Assembly: GCA_018335035.1 (NCBI GenBank)
Contig: JAGXKT010000005.1
Span: forward strand, 62,001 to 126,000
Source: Phycisphaerae bacterium
Lineage (GTDB): Bacteria; Planctomycetota; Phycisphaerae; SM23-33
Direction: 5' to 3'
DNA length: 64,000 bases
Every line of letters starts with the position of its first letter. Within the stretch, counting starts at the first letter, position 1. The translations under genes were made by a program, and so were the position numbers. Of the stretch, positions 26,486-35,446 are shown piece by piece. A model generated the notes under the pieces. That model had not been told where the DNA came from, did no database searches, and saw only the letters and a program-made list of their open reading frames with translations.

Positions 26486-28537
26486 TTACAAACCTTCTTG
26501 CTTTGAAATCTCTGCGCCCTCTGTGGTTGCATCTGTCCCGTCGGCGCCGGCGAGGGGGCGCGTGCGGCCTTTGGAGTCCCGCTCGGCGGCCAGCGCCTCG
26601 ACGAAGGCATCCAGCGCGATCGGTCCGCGGTCGCCGTCGGTGCGCTCGCGGACGGCGACGGTGCCTTGCTCGGCCTCGCGCCCCCCGACCACGGCCATGT
26701 AGGGTACCTTGTCCATCGTCGCGCGGCGGATTTTGGCGCCGATCTTCTCGGGCGAGTCGTCCAGCTCGGCGCGGAAGCCGGCGTCGCGCAAGCGCCGCGC
26801 GACGTCGGCGCCGTAATCGGCGAACTTGTCGCTGACCGGCAGGACGGCCACCTGCACCGGCGCCAGCCACAGCGGGAACGCGCCGGCGAAGTGCTCGATG
26901 AGGATGCCGATGAACCGTTCCGGCGCGCCGAGCGGCGCGCGGTGGATCATCACGGGCCGGTGCGGCGCGTTGTCGGGTCCGGTGTAGGTCAGGTCGAACC
27001 GCTCGGGGAGGTTGTAGTCCACCTGGATGGTCCCGAGCTGCCACTCGCGCCCGAGGGCGTCGGTGACGACGAAATCGATTTTCGGCCCGTAGAACGCGGC
27101 CTCGCCGGGCTCCTCGGTGTAGTCCATCTCGAAGCGCCGCACGACGTTTCGGAGGTTGGTCTCGGCGAGGTCCCAATTTTTCTCGGGCCCGGTGTACTTG
27201 GAGCTGTCCGGGTCGCGCAGGCCCACGCGGACGCGGTAGTCGTCCAGCCCGAGCGTGGACAGCACCAGCTTGGTCAGCTCGACGCAGGAGGCGACCTCCT
27301 GCTCGATCTGCTCGTGCGTGCAGAGGATGTGCGCGTCGTCCTGCGTGAAGCCGCGGACGCGCACCAGTCCGTTGAGCTCGCCGGACTGCTCCAGCCGGTA
27401 GACCGTGCCGAACTCGCTGTAGCGGATCGGCAGCTCGCGGTAGCTGTGCTGGGCGGACTTGTAGATCCGCATGTGGAACGGGCAGTTCATCGGTTTGAGC
27501 AGGTAGCCGTCGCCGTCGTCCTCGCCCAGTTGCATGGTCGGGAACAACCCGTGCTCGTAATATGGGTAATGCCCGCTGGTGCGAAACAGGTCCGTCTTGC
27601 CGATGTGCGGCGTGATGACGGGCTGGTAGCCGCGACGAAGCAACTCGCCTCGCAGCCAGGTCTCAAGCTCCATCCGGATGATCGTGCCCTTGGGCAACCA
27701 CAGCGGCAGGCCCGGACCGACCTGCTCGTCAATCAGGAACAACCCCAACTGTCGGCCGAGCACGCGATGGTCGCGCTGGCGGGCCTGCTCGATCCGCTCG
27801 ACATGCGCGTCGAGGTCCGCCTTGGAGAAGAACGCCACGCCGTAAATCCGCGTGAGCATCTTGTTCCGCTCGTCGCCGCGCCAGTACGCCCCGGCCGCGG
27901 TGACCAGCTTGAACGCCTTGCCCAGCTTGCCGGTGTGCGGCAGGTGCGGGCCGCGGCACATGTCCACGAAGTCGCCCTGGCGATACAGTGAGACGGTCGG
28001 CGGCGCGGCGCCGGCCTCGGCGACGAGATCGTCGATCATCTCGATCTTGTAATGCTGCCCGCGGCGGCGCATCTCGGCCTTGGCCTCGTCCGGCGGCAGC
28101 TCGACGCGATCCAGCGGGATCTTCTCGCCGACGATGCGGCGCATCTCGCCCTCGATCGCCGCCAGGTCGTCCGCCGAGATCGACCGCGGCAAATCGAAGT
28201 CGTAGTAGAAGCCGTACTGGAAATCGTCTATCAGCGCCGGGCCGATCGTGTACTGAACGCCCTCGCCGTAGAGCCGCACGACGGCCTGGGCGAGCACGTG
28301 GGCCGCCGTGTGACGCAACACCTCCAGCGCCGCGTCGCCGTCGCGGTCGGTCAGCAGACGCAGCTCGTGTCGGCCTTCCGCCAGCGGCGCCGTCAGGTCG
28401 CACAGCGCACCGTCGACCTCGGCCGCCACGGCCGCTCGCGCCAATCCCGCGGAGATGTCCTCGGCGACGCGCGCCGGCGTAACGCCGTCGTCGTACTGTT
28501 TGGTGCTGCCATCGGGCAGGGCGATCTGTGTGCTCAT
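26486..28537 (-). CDS. thrS: Threonyl-tRNA synthetase
   Basis: TGS domain, HTAAHVLAQAVVRLYG, KPMNCPFHMRIYKSAQHSYRELPIRYSEFGTVYRLEQSGELNGLVRVRGFTQDDAHIL. Confidence 0.97.
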   Translation of the reverse strand: MSTQIALPDGSTKQYDDGVTPARVAEDISAGLARAAVAAEVDGALCDLTAPLAEGRHELRLLTDRDGDAALEVLRHTAAHVLAQAVVRLYGEGVQYTIGPALIDDFQYGFYYDFDLPRSISADDLAAIEGEMRRIVGEKIPLDRVELPPDEAKAEMRRRGQHYKIEMIDDLVAEAGAAPPTVSLYRQGDFVDMCRGPHLPHTGKLGKAFKLVTAAGAYWRGDERNKMLTRIYGVAFFSKADLDAHVERIEQARQRDHRVLGRQLGLFLIDEQVGPGLPLWLPKGTIIRMELETWLRGELLRRGYQPVITPHIGKTDLFRTSGHYPYYEHGLFPTMQLGEDDGDGYLLKPMNCPFHMRIYKSAQHSYRELPIRYSEFGTVYRLEQSGELNGLVRVRGFTQDDAHILCTHEQIEQEVASCVELTKLVLSTLGLDDYRVRVGLRDPDSSKYTGPEKNWDLAETNLRNVVRRFEMDYTEEPGEAAFYGPKIDFVVTDALGREWQLGTIQVDYNLPERFDLTYTGPDNAPHRPVMIHRAPLGAPERFIGILIEHFAGAFPLWLAPVQVAVLPVSDKFADYGADVARRLRDAGFRAELDDSPEKIGAKIRRATMDKVPYMAVVGGREAEQGTVAVRERTDGDRGPIALDAFVEALAAERDSKGRTRPLAGADGTDATTEGAEISKQEGL

Positions 28538-28664
28538 CGGGCCGTGCGCCTCCGGGCCTCACGCCGGACGCCGCGGACGGGAAGGGGGGCAAAAGAGCAG
28601 GCCGGCAGGCGACGGTGCCACGAACCGCTGACGCTCCCCGTCCCGGACTGTCCGGGCAAGGGCC

Positions 28665-28703
28665 TTAGCACGTCGTCGTAGTCGTCAGCGTCGTAGCCAT
28701 CAT
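28665..28703 (-). CDS. Candidate threonine-rich leader peptide MMATTLTTTTTC upstream of thrS
   Basis: ATG ATG GCT ACG ACG CTG ACG ACT ACG ACG ACG TGC TAA: 7 Thr of 12 codons, between a promoter and thrS. Confidence 0.6.
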   Translation of the reverse strand: MMATTLTTTTTC

Positions 28704-28745
28704 CGTCTGCCGGCTCTTGTAGCGACAGGAACCGCTGGACTGTTC

Positions 28746-28773
28746 ATCTTATCGCGCGAAATACGGCTGTCAA
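28746..28773 (-). promoter_or_regulatory. thrS promoter TTGACA-16-TAAGAT
   Basis: Minus-strand TTGACA (28773-28768), 16 nt spacer, TAAGAT (28751-28746). Confidence 0.65.
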
Positions 28774-28814
28774 ATGAACTTCGCGCAAAAAACCACGCCG
28801 TCGCCCAGCGCAAT

Positions 28815-28830
28815 TGTTCCACGTGGAACA
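28815..28830. promoter_or_regulatory. parS-like 16-bp palindrome TGTTCCACGTGGAACA
   Basis: Perfect palindrome matching the ParB/Spo0J consensus TGTTNCACGTGNAACA; intergenic. Confidence 0.88.
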
Positions 28831-29049
28831 TTTTGAATCCGCCGACGCGTCTGTGCGCAACACCGCGTCATCCGCGAGCCGCCGCGCGGCCCTAACTGCC
28901 GCTCGCAACGCCGTATGCGCCGGCCGCATTGCGTCGCCGCGCCCCGCCGGCGCCGGGCAGCATCCGTGCGCAAGACCGTGTAGACAACGCCCCGCGGCGT
29001 CAACCTGTGGAAGCGATTCTGCGCACAATCGCGCCCGGCCGCGCGGCGC

Positions 29050-29078
29050 TTGACGCGACCCGGTCAAGCTGGTACACA
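29050..29078 (+). promoter_or_regulatory. tRNA-Ala promoter candidate TTGACG-17-TACACA
   Basis: -35 29050-29055; -10 29073-29078; tRNA starts 29094. Confidence 0.45.
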
Positions 29079-29093
29079 AGAGCCAGTACCGAC

Positions 29094-29166
29094 GGGGCCG
29101 TAGCTCAGTTGGGAGAGCGCATGCATGGCATGCATGAGGTCCGGGGTTCGAATCCCCGCGGCTCCA
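29094..29166 (+). tRNA. tRNA-Ala (anticodon GGC), no encoded CCA
   Basis: GGGGCCG/CGGCTCC acceptor, GCTC/GAGC D stem, CATGC-ATGGCAT-GCATG anticodon arm, CGGGG-TTCGAAT-CCCCG T arm. Confidence 0.95.
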
Positions 29167-29465
29167 GTCCGCTTCGCCCCTCGCCGCCCGCGGCGAGGAG
29201 CTTGGCAGCCCGTCTGGCACTGTAAACGCCGGCGCCGTGAGCGGAATCAGCTTGCCCCGCGTAGTGCGACGGCGCTCGCGGCGTTGCTACCGCAGCAGGC
29301 CTCCCGGCCGCGCAGCAGAGCTACGGGCGCCAGAGCGCCCCGACGTGCGCGGCCTTGGCGGCGCAACAGGGCGGAGGATAGCTTCCGGCCGCGTATCCGG
29401 ACATGTCGGCGCGGACGCTACGGCGCGCTGCGCCTTGGTTATGCCGCCCCGGGGCGGCATTTGCG

Positions 29466-29494
29466 TTGACACCTGTCGGCCGCGGTGCTATCGT
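29466..29494 (+). promoter_or_regulatory. tRNA-His promoter candidate TTGACA-17-TATCGT
   Basis: -35 29466-29471; -10 29489-29494. Confidence 0.55.
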
Positions 29495-29548
29495 CGTCAC
29501 GTCGGGCGTGCCCGGGGCCTATCGGCTCCGGCACGCACCCCGACCCAC

Positions 29549-29624
29549 GGTGGATGTAGCTCAGTTAGGTCAGAGCACCTGGTTGTGGTCCAGGGGGTCG
29601 GGGGTTCGAATCCCCTCATCCACC
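29549..29624 (+). tRNA. tRNA-His (anticodon GTG) with G-1:C73
   Basis: G-GTGGATG acceptor with CATCCAC-C, anticodon loop TTGTGGT, GGGGG-TTCGAAT-CCCCT T arm. Confidence 0.93.
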
Positions 29625-29651
29625 CGTACCCGGGGGCCGCGCGCCCCGCTT

Positions 29652-29702
29652 GCCACGGCGTAGTCGTCGTCTGACGAAGCCGGGTGGCTCGTTATCTCGG
29701 CG
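29652..29702. repeat. Inverted copy of the CCCGGCTTCGTCAGACGACGACTACGCCGTGGCAAG / CGAGATAACGAG module
   Basis: Reverse complement matches 25359-25415 almost exactly. Confidence 0.9.
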
Positions 29703-29932
29703 TGGCACGATTGGGCGCTTGAGGGCGCCTTGGGCTGCGAGTGAAGCCGTGCACAGGCCTCCCGCCGCGCCTTCGGGCGACCGGAAGCGGGCGCACGGTT
29801 GCTCGCCTCGCTCGTATTCCGGCGCATCCGGCCGGCCTGTTCCGCGGGCATGCATGCCCGCCCGCCCTACACCTACGAGCCCCCATGGGACGAGGCCATT
29901 CCCCAGGCCGGGGCGGCAGCACGGCGCCGCTC

Positions 29933-32722
29933 TCAGCCGAGCGTAACCTCCACAGCGTTCGTTTTGCGTGTGCACGCGGCCAGCAAGGCATCCTTTGCGA
30001 TCCGCGCGGTCAGTCCGTCGTCGGCGATCTCGGCCGGGGCGTCGGTGCCGTTGATCCGCACGCCGCGGACGGCGTAGTCGCCCCAGTCGCAACGGTCGGC
30101 GTTGAGGTAGGTCACGTGCAGGCGTTTGCCGTGGAGATTGAAGCTCACGGACGTCCGCCCGTCGGGCCCGAATTGCTCGGCCACGAGCTGCGGCGCAATG
30201 ACCAGGTCGCCGCCGTCGCCGCGCAGCCCGAACATCTGCGTCAGCGACGCCAGCACCAGCCACGTCGCCGAGCCGGTCAGGTAGCAGTAGCCGCCGCGCC
30301 CCTCGCGATCGAAAAACGACGGGATGCAGGGAAAGATCTTCGACCGGCCGGAGTCCATCACCAGCGCGTAGATGTCGCGGAACACCTCGTAGCCGGCGCG
30401 GACGCGCCCGCGTTGGTACAGCCCGTACATGTACATCATGTTCTGCTGGTTCCAGATCGAGCCGTGCTCCTTGTAGCCGTAGACGAAACCGGTCACCCGC
30501 CCGAAGTCGAGCTTCAGCTCGCCGAAGTCCGTGCATAGGCGCAGCCCCCCGACATCCGGATTGCGCAGGTGCGTCCGCACGGCAGCGTACATCCGGTCGA
30601 TCTGGTCGTCGTCGGCCGTGGCGAACATCGTCGGCAGGACCTGGCTGGTCAGGTCCATCCGCACGCCGTTGGGGTGGTCGCCGTCGACGCGTTGGGCGTG
30701 GTCGTCGTAATGCCCGTTGAAGAACCGCTGTCCGTCGCGGGTGCGGATGAACTCGTTTCGGCGCAGGTGCCGCGTGAGGTGGTCGGCCTTGGCGCGAAGG
30801 TCGGCCGCCAGTTCATCCGTGGCGACCCGGACGCGCTTGCCGGAGACGCTGTGGGCGACGCGTTCCATGTAGTCGCTCAGGCGTTTTCGCATCGCGGCCG
30901 GGCTGGTGTAGCGCACGGTTTTCTGCCCGTCGAGGCGGTCCAGCAGGACGAGCATTTCGTCGAGCAATTCGACGGACGTCACGCCGCGGGCGTTCAGCGT
31001 TTCGAGCGTCTCGGCCAGCGTGCGCAGGTCCCACGCGTAGAAGTGCGTGAAGCAAACGCTCTCGCCGCGCGTGCGTGCGTTGTCGTAGGTGTCGTTCCAG
31101 TCGCCGCCCTCGAGGTAGATATTGCCGTGGTCGCCGACATGGTAGAAGCTCGTGAGCACCTCCAGCAGGATGTGCTCCAGCAGCGTGCCGCGGTAGACGC
31201 GCCCGCGGGCGTCGCGCTGCTCGTGGCCCTGCGAGCGGTCCCAGGCCTCGTCGCGCCGTCGGCAGCGGACGGCGAGATGATCCTTCCAGTACGGCAGGTC
31301 GCCCAGCAGCACGTCGTCGTCGCCGGTCTGGTCGATGTAGAACTTCATCACGAACCACGGCCAGGCGGCGTGGTCGCACCAGACGCGGACGATGTCGTTT
31401 CGGTCGGCCTTGAACTCGCCCGGGGCCGTGCCGATGATCGTCGCGTTCGTGCCATCCACGCGGACGCCGCGGAAGTTGTTGATCATCTCCTCGCGCGATC
31501 CGGCCGGGTCCACCAGAAACAGCGACAGCAGGTCGGACCACAGGTCGCGCCACCCCCGCCCCCCGCGACCGTAGCCGAAATCCGGCAGGTAGGAGTTGCC
31601 GTAGATCTTGCGGTAGAACAACTGCGCCACGGCCCAGCGAATCCAGTTGTCGTAATCGTCGTCGGGCGTTTCGAAGCGCACGACCTCAACGGCACGCCGC
31701 CAGTGGGCGACGGTCCTGTCCAGCGCCTTGTCGGCGGCCGCGGCGTTGCCGTACCGCCGCTGCCAGCGGGCCGGCGCCTTGCGGTCGGAGGCGATGCCGG
31801 AGACGACGACGAATGCCGTCGAGGCACCCGGCTTGAGCGTCGTGGCGGACCAGCGCATCGCGCCGATCGCCTCGCGCCCGCTGCGCTGGTCCGTGGTCTG
31901 CTTCGGGGCCGGGGTGTTCTTCCAGACCGCCTCGGGATTGTCCAGCGTGCCGCCCTCGCCGCAGAATTCCCGCACGTTGGACCACACGTGCCGCGGCGCC
32001 GCGCCGCGCGCGGCGAAGGCCAACACGGCGTAGAACGTCTCGTTCGGGCGGTGGCCCGTCTCGTCGTGGACGATCGAGGGCGTCACGAGCACGCCGTACT
32101 TGCGCGCCTCGACCGTGTTGAACATCGTAGTGACCTGGCGATGGTCGCGCAGGTTGTCCGCCTGGCGGGCGAAGATCGGCACGGCCGCCGTCGGCGTGAA
32201 GCGCACGGGCTTTCGCCCGACGTTCTCGACGGAAACCTTCATGACCTCGACCGTCTCGTCGTCGGCCGGGACGGACACCGTCACCTCGGCCCGCAGACCC
32301 AGCGCGCGATTCGTGCGCGTCACGCGGAACCAGCCCACGCCGGCGCGGACTTCGGCATCGTCGGGCTTGTCCCACTGCCGCCCGGCGGCGAACGCACTGA
32401 CGCCGGCGACGGACCACGGCTCGCGCCCGTCGACGCGGAGCCAGAAATTGCGCGAATTGCGCGTGCGGTGGAGGTCCTCGGTGACCGTCGGGATCGACAG
32501 GTAGTGCTCGAAGTCCGAGCACACGTCGCCCTTCAACTCCGGCGTCACCGAGCACCGCATGCCCGCCCGATTGCACAGTGGGAAATACAACCCGGAGACG
32601 AACTGCGGATCGGCGGCACGGAACGATCCGTCGTCACCGGTGAACTGCCACAACGGCCCGGCCTGCTCTCGAGCGGCGAGCCCGCCGGCGGGCGACCCTG
32701 TCTTGCGCGCGTGTTTCGACAT
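29933..32722 (-). CDS. GH94-like glycoside phosphorylase (cellobiose phosphorylase-like)
   Basis: GYGRGGRGWRDLWSDLLSLFLVDP, LEGGDWNDTYDNART, NGVRMDLTSQVLPTMFATAD, GYKEHGSIWNQQNMMYMYGL; start MSKHARK. Confidence 0.8.
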   Translation of the reverse strand: MSKHARKTGSPAGGLAAREQAGPLWQFTGDDGSFRAADPQFVSGLYFPLCNRAGMRCSVTPELKGDVCSDFEHYLSIPTVTEDLHRTRNSRNFWLRVDGREPWSVAGVSAFAAGRQWDKPDDAEVRAGVGWFRVTRTNRALGLRAEVTVSVPADDETVEVMKVSVENVGRKPVRFTPTAAVPIFARQADNLRDHRQVTTMFNTVEARKYGVLVTPSIVHDETGHRPNETFYAVLAFAARGAAPRHVWSNVREFCGEGGTLDNPEAVWKNTPAPKQTTDQRSGREAIGAMRWSATTLKPGASTAFVVVSGIASDRKAPARWQRRYGNAAAADKALDRTVAHWRRAVEVVRFETPDDDYDNWIRWAVAQLFYRKIYGNSYLPDFGYGRGGRGWRDLWSDLLSLFLVDPAGSREEMINNFRGVRVDGTNATIIGTAPGEFKADRNDIVRVWCDHAAWPWFVMKFYIDQTGDDDVLLGDLPYWKDHLAVRCRRRDEAWDRSQGHEQRDARGRVYRGTLLEHILLEVLTSFYHVGDHGNIYLEGGDWNDTYDNARTRGESVCFTHFYAWDLRTLAETLETLNARGVTSVELLDEMLVLLDRLDGQKTVRYTSPAAMRKRLSDYMERVAHSVSGKRVRVATDELAADLRAKADHLTRHLRRNEFIRTRDGQRFFNGHYDDHAQRVDGDHPNGVRMDLTSQVLPTMFATADDDQIDRMYAAVRTHLRNPDVGGLRLCTDFGELKLDFGRVTGFVYGYKEHGSIWNQQNMMYMYGLYQRGRVRAGYEVFRDIYALVMDSGRSKIFPCIPSFFDREGRGGYCYLTGSATWLVLASLTQMFGLRGDGGDLVIAPQLVAEQFGPDGRTSVSFNLHGKRLHVTYLNADRCDWGDYAVRGVRINGTDAPAEIADDGLTARIAKDALLAACTRKTNAVEVTLG

Positions 32723-32862
32723 CGTCTGCTCCTGTCTTTCGGGGCCGAAAACCGGAAGGGACGCCGCCGTCCGCAAGCCGCGAAAGCCCCTTGCGTGACG
32801 GCGCCGGCGGCACGATACTGCCCACGCCGCGAACAGGCAAGCGCTTTCGCCCGTGCGTGGAG

Positions 32863-32946
32863 GGGCCCGTACGTGCGTGGCATGGGCCCATACGTGCGTG
32901 GCATGGGCATCTTGCCCCTGTGTGCCACGGGCGTCCCGCCCGTGCA
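32863..32946. repeat. Tandem ~21-bp repeat (GGGCCCRTACGTGCGTGGCAT) running into GGGCATCTTGCCC/CACGGGCGTCCCGCCCGTG palindromes
   Basis: Two direct units then self-complementary segments; antisense translation HGRDARGTQGQDAHATHVWAHATHV. Confidence 0.85.
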
Positions 32947-32994
32947 CAGCCGTCGCAGGCACAGGACGCAGACCCCGCACAACACGGAGACGAC

Positions 32995-34296
32995 ATGACG
33001 CTGCAGGACGCGTTGCATCAGGCCTTGTGGGACACCCCCGTGCTGGACCCCCACACGCACGTCAACCGCGACCGCATGACGGCCGCCGGATTGCACCAGA
33101 TCGTCTTCTACCACATGCAGATGTATATGATGCGCGGCGCCGGCGTCGACGAACTGGCGATGTGGCCGGAACAGGAATGCATCGACCGCGGGCTGCCGTT
33201 CGAGCAGTGGGCCCGCGTCTGGCGGCTGGTGCGGCGCAGCGGCTTCGCGTGGATTCTGCAAACGATCCTGCGCGATCTGTACGGCTTCGACGAGCCGCCG
33301 ACGGCCGAGTCGCTGCCGCGGCTGCATGAGGCGTTCAAACGGGCCTCGGACGATCCCGGCCGCGCCCGGCGCGTGCTCGAACGGGCCCGCGTGGTCCGGC
33401 TGTGCTCCAGCAAGCTGGACGTGGCGCCGCTGGAACCCGGCCAGTGGGACGGGGACATCCGTTTCACCATCGAGGACATGCCGCTGGCCGGCAAGACCGA
33501 CTACACACCGTGGTCCGCGCACCTTGAAACGCTGGACGCGACTCTCGGGCGCGACGTCACCTCGGCAGACGACTTGCGCGAGGCCGTCGCCGCCTATTAC
33601 GCCGATTACGACTGGACCGGGCGCAACGCGCTGGTCGCGTGGGTCGGCGCCGAGGCAGACTTCACCCCGGTCGGCGACGCGGAGATCAATCGGATCATCG
33701 CCGCGGCCCGCTCGGGCGGGGCGCTGCCGCTGGCCCAGCGGCGGCTTCTCGAGGCGGCCTACATTCGCGCCATCGCCGCCGTCGCCCGCGACAACACGCG
33801 CGTCTTCCAGTTCTGCTACGGCACGCAGTACGTCACGCCGGAGCCCCAATGGGCCCACCCGATCCAGAAGGCCGCGGGGACGTTCGCCGCCACGGCGGGG
33901 TATTTGTTCGGCGAGTTTCCCGAGCTGCACTTCAACGTCCTCAACGGCTACGAGCCGGACGAGCCGATCTGGTGCTCACTGGTGCCCGCCTACGCGAACG
34001 TCTCGCTGTCGAACTTCTGGTGGCAGACGTTCTACCCGTCGGTCATGCGGCGGGCCGTCCAGCGGCGCCTGGACGTGGTTCCGCTCAACAAGCTGGTGGG
34101 CTTCTTCAGCGACGGGTGGTGCGTGGAGTACGTTTACGGACGGCTGGCGATGGTCCGGCGGGTCTGGGCGGATGCCCTCGCCGAGCGGATCGAACGCGGG
34201 CTGATGACGCGGGACGAGGCGCTGACGACGGCACGGCAGGTGTTCTTCGAGACGCCGCGCGAACTGTTTTTCCCCGACGAGCCGCTGGAGGAATGA
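32995..34296 (+). CDS. Amidohydrolase-superfamily, glucuronate isomerase (UxaC)-like protein
   Basis: DTPVLDPHTHVNRDRM metal-binding motif; VPLNKLVGFFSDGWCVEYVYGRL near the C-terminus. Confidence 0.65.
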   Translation: MTLQDALHQALWDTPVLDPHTHVNRDRMTAAGLHQIVFYHMQMYMMRGAGVDELAMWPEQECIDRGLPFEQWARVWRLVRRSGFAWILQTILRDLYGFDEPPTAESLPRLHEAFKRASDDPGRARRVLERARVVRLCSSKLDVAPLEPGQWDGDIRFTIEDMPLAGKTDYTPWSAHLETLDATLGRDVTSADDLREAVAAYYADYDWTGRNALVAWVGAEADFTPVGDAEINRIIAAARSGGALPLAQRRLLEAAYIRAIAAVARDNTRVFQFCYGTQYVTPEPQWAHPIQKAAGTFAATAGYLFGEFPELHFNVLNGYEPDEPIWCSLVPAYANVSLSNFWWQTFYPSVMRRAVQRRLDVVPLNKLVGFFSDGWCVEYVYGRLAMVRRVWADALAERIERGLMTRDEALTTARQVFFETPRELFFPDEPLEE

Positions 34297-34327
34297 GCCC
34301 CCGGGGGCAATTTCGCGCATTCCGGCG

Positions 34328-34355
34328 TTGACATTGCCCGCCGGTATGAGATAAT
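34328..34355 (+). promoter_or_regulatory. rplM promoter candidate TTGACA-16-GATAAT
   Basis: -35 34328-34333; -10 34350-34355. Confidence 0.6.
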
Positions 34356-34400
34356 GCGTGGCTCTACCGGAAACCCCAAACGCAACAGGCGACGGAAGAA

Positions 34401-34829
34401 ATGAAGACCTACATGGCCAAGAAGGGCGACGTGGACGCCCAATGGCACGTGGTGGACCTGGACGGACAGGTTCTCGGGCGAGCGGCGACGACCATCGCCA
34501 CCTTGCTGATGGGCAAGCACCGTCCCGAGTACACGCCGCACGTGGACACTGGCGACTTCGTGATCGTGATAAACGCCGAGAAGGCCCGCCTGACCGGGCG
34601 CAAAGACGTGCAGCGTCGGGTCACGCGGTTCAGCGGCTACCCCGACGGGCTCCACGAAGCGTCTCTGGGCGAGGAGTTCCGGCGGCATCCGACACGCGTG
34701 GTGACCAACGCGGTGCGGCGCATGCTGCCCAAGAGCCGCCTCGGCAAGCAGATGCTCACGAAACTCAAAGTCTATGCCGGAAGCGACCACCCCCACCAGG
34801 CCCAGCAGCCCCAGCCCTACGCGCTGTAG
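34401..34829 (+). CDS. rplM: 50S ribosomal protein L13
   Basis: WHVVDLDGQVLGRAATTIATLLMGKHRPEYTPHVDTGDFVIVINAEK. Confidence 0.97.
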   Translation: MKTYMAKKGDVDAQWHVVDLDGQVLGRAATTIATLLMGKHRPEYTPHVDTGDFVIVINAEKARLTGRKDVQRRVTRFSGYPDGLHEASLGEEFRRHPTRVVTNAVRRMLPKSRLGKQMLTKLKVYAGSDHPHQAQQPQPYAL

Positions 34830-34850
34830 CAAGCGAAACGGATCGGACCG

Positions 34851-35357
34851 ATGACCAACGACGAAACGACACAGGACGCAACGGTAGCGGACGCCACGGC
34901 GGTCGCCGACGAGCAAGCCGCGGCAACCACGACCACAATGCCCCTGACCGCGACCGACCCGCCCGCCGGGCAGCACTACTGGTGGGGCACCGGACGTCGC
35001 AAACGGGCGATCGCCCGCGTACGCATCCGTCCCGGTTCGGGCGCGTTCAAGGTCAATGGCCGCGACGTGGACGAATTCTTCACCCAGCAGCGGGACCGCA
35101 TCGCCGTGCGTCAGCCGCTTGATGCGACGAAGATGGTCGAAAGCTGGGACATCTGGGCCAATGCCAGCGGCGGCGGATATGCCGGACAGGCCGAGGCCGT
35201 TCGCCTGGGCTTGGCGCGCGCGATCGCCCGCGCCGTGCCCGAGACGGACTCGCCCCTGCGCGACCGGCAACTGTTGACACGAGACGCCCGCAAGACGGAA
35301 CGGAAGAAATACGGGCGGCGCGGCGCGCGGCGCTCGTTCCAGTTCTCCAAGCGGTAA
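34851..35357 (+). CDS. rpsI: 30S ribosomal protein S9
   Basis: GTGRRKRAIARVRIRPGSGAFKVNGRD ... RDARKTERKKYGRRGARRSFQFSKR. Confidence 0.97.
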   Translation: MTNDETTQDATVADATAVADEQAAATTTTMPLTATDPPAGQHYWWGTGRRKRAIARVRIRPGSGAFKVNGRDVDEFFTQQRDRIAVRQPLDATKMVESWDIWANASGGGYAGQAEAVRLGLARAIARAVPETDSPLRDRQLLTRDARKTERKKYGRRGARRSFQFSKR

Positions 35358-35446
35358 CCCCGACGGGTTGATTCACCGCGGGCCGGGCGGTTCAATGGGG
35401 CCCTTGTGCGCTACAGGCCGTCCGGAATCGCCGAAGCGAGAACCCC

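Noticed and set aside
29441-29460. 20-bp perfect palindrome ATGCCGCCCCGGGGCGGCAT as tRNA-Ala terminator
   Set aside because: No U-tract follows (TTGCGTT) and the next bases form the tRNA-His -35; terminator role uncertain.
32723-32980. N-terminal extension of the GH94 ORF encoding GRDARGTQGQDAHATHV
   Set aside because: Extension is translated palindromic repeat; MSKHARK at 32722 is the plausible start.
30569-32998. 809-aa plus-strand ORF opposite the GH94 gene
   Set aside because: Antisense to a clearly homologous CDS; Arg/Gly/Val-rich low-information protein typical of mirror ORFs in GC-rich DNA.
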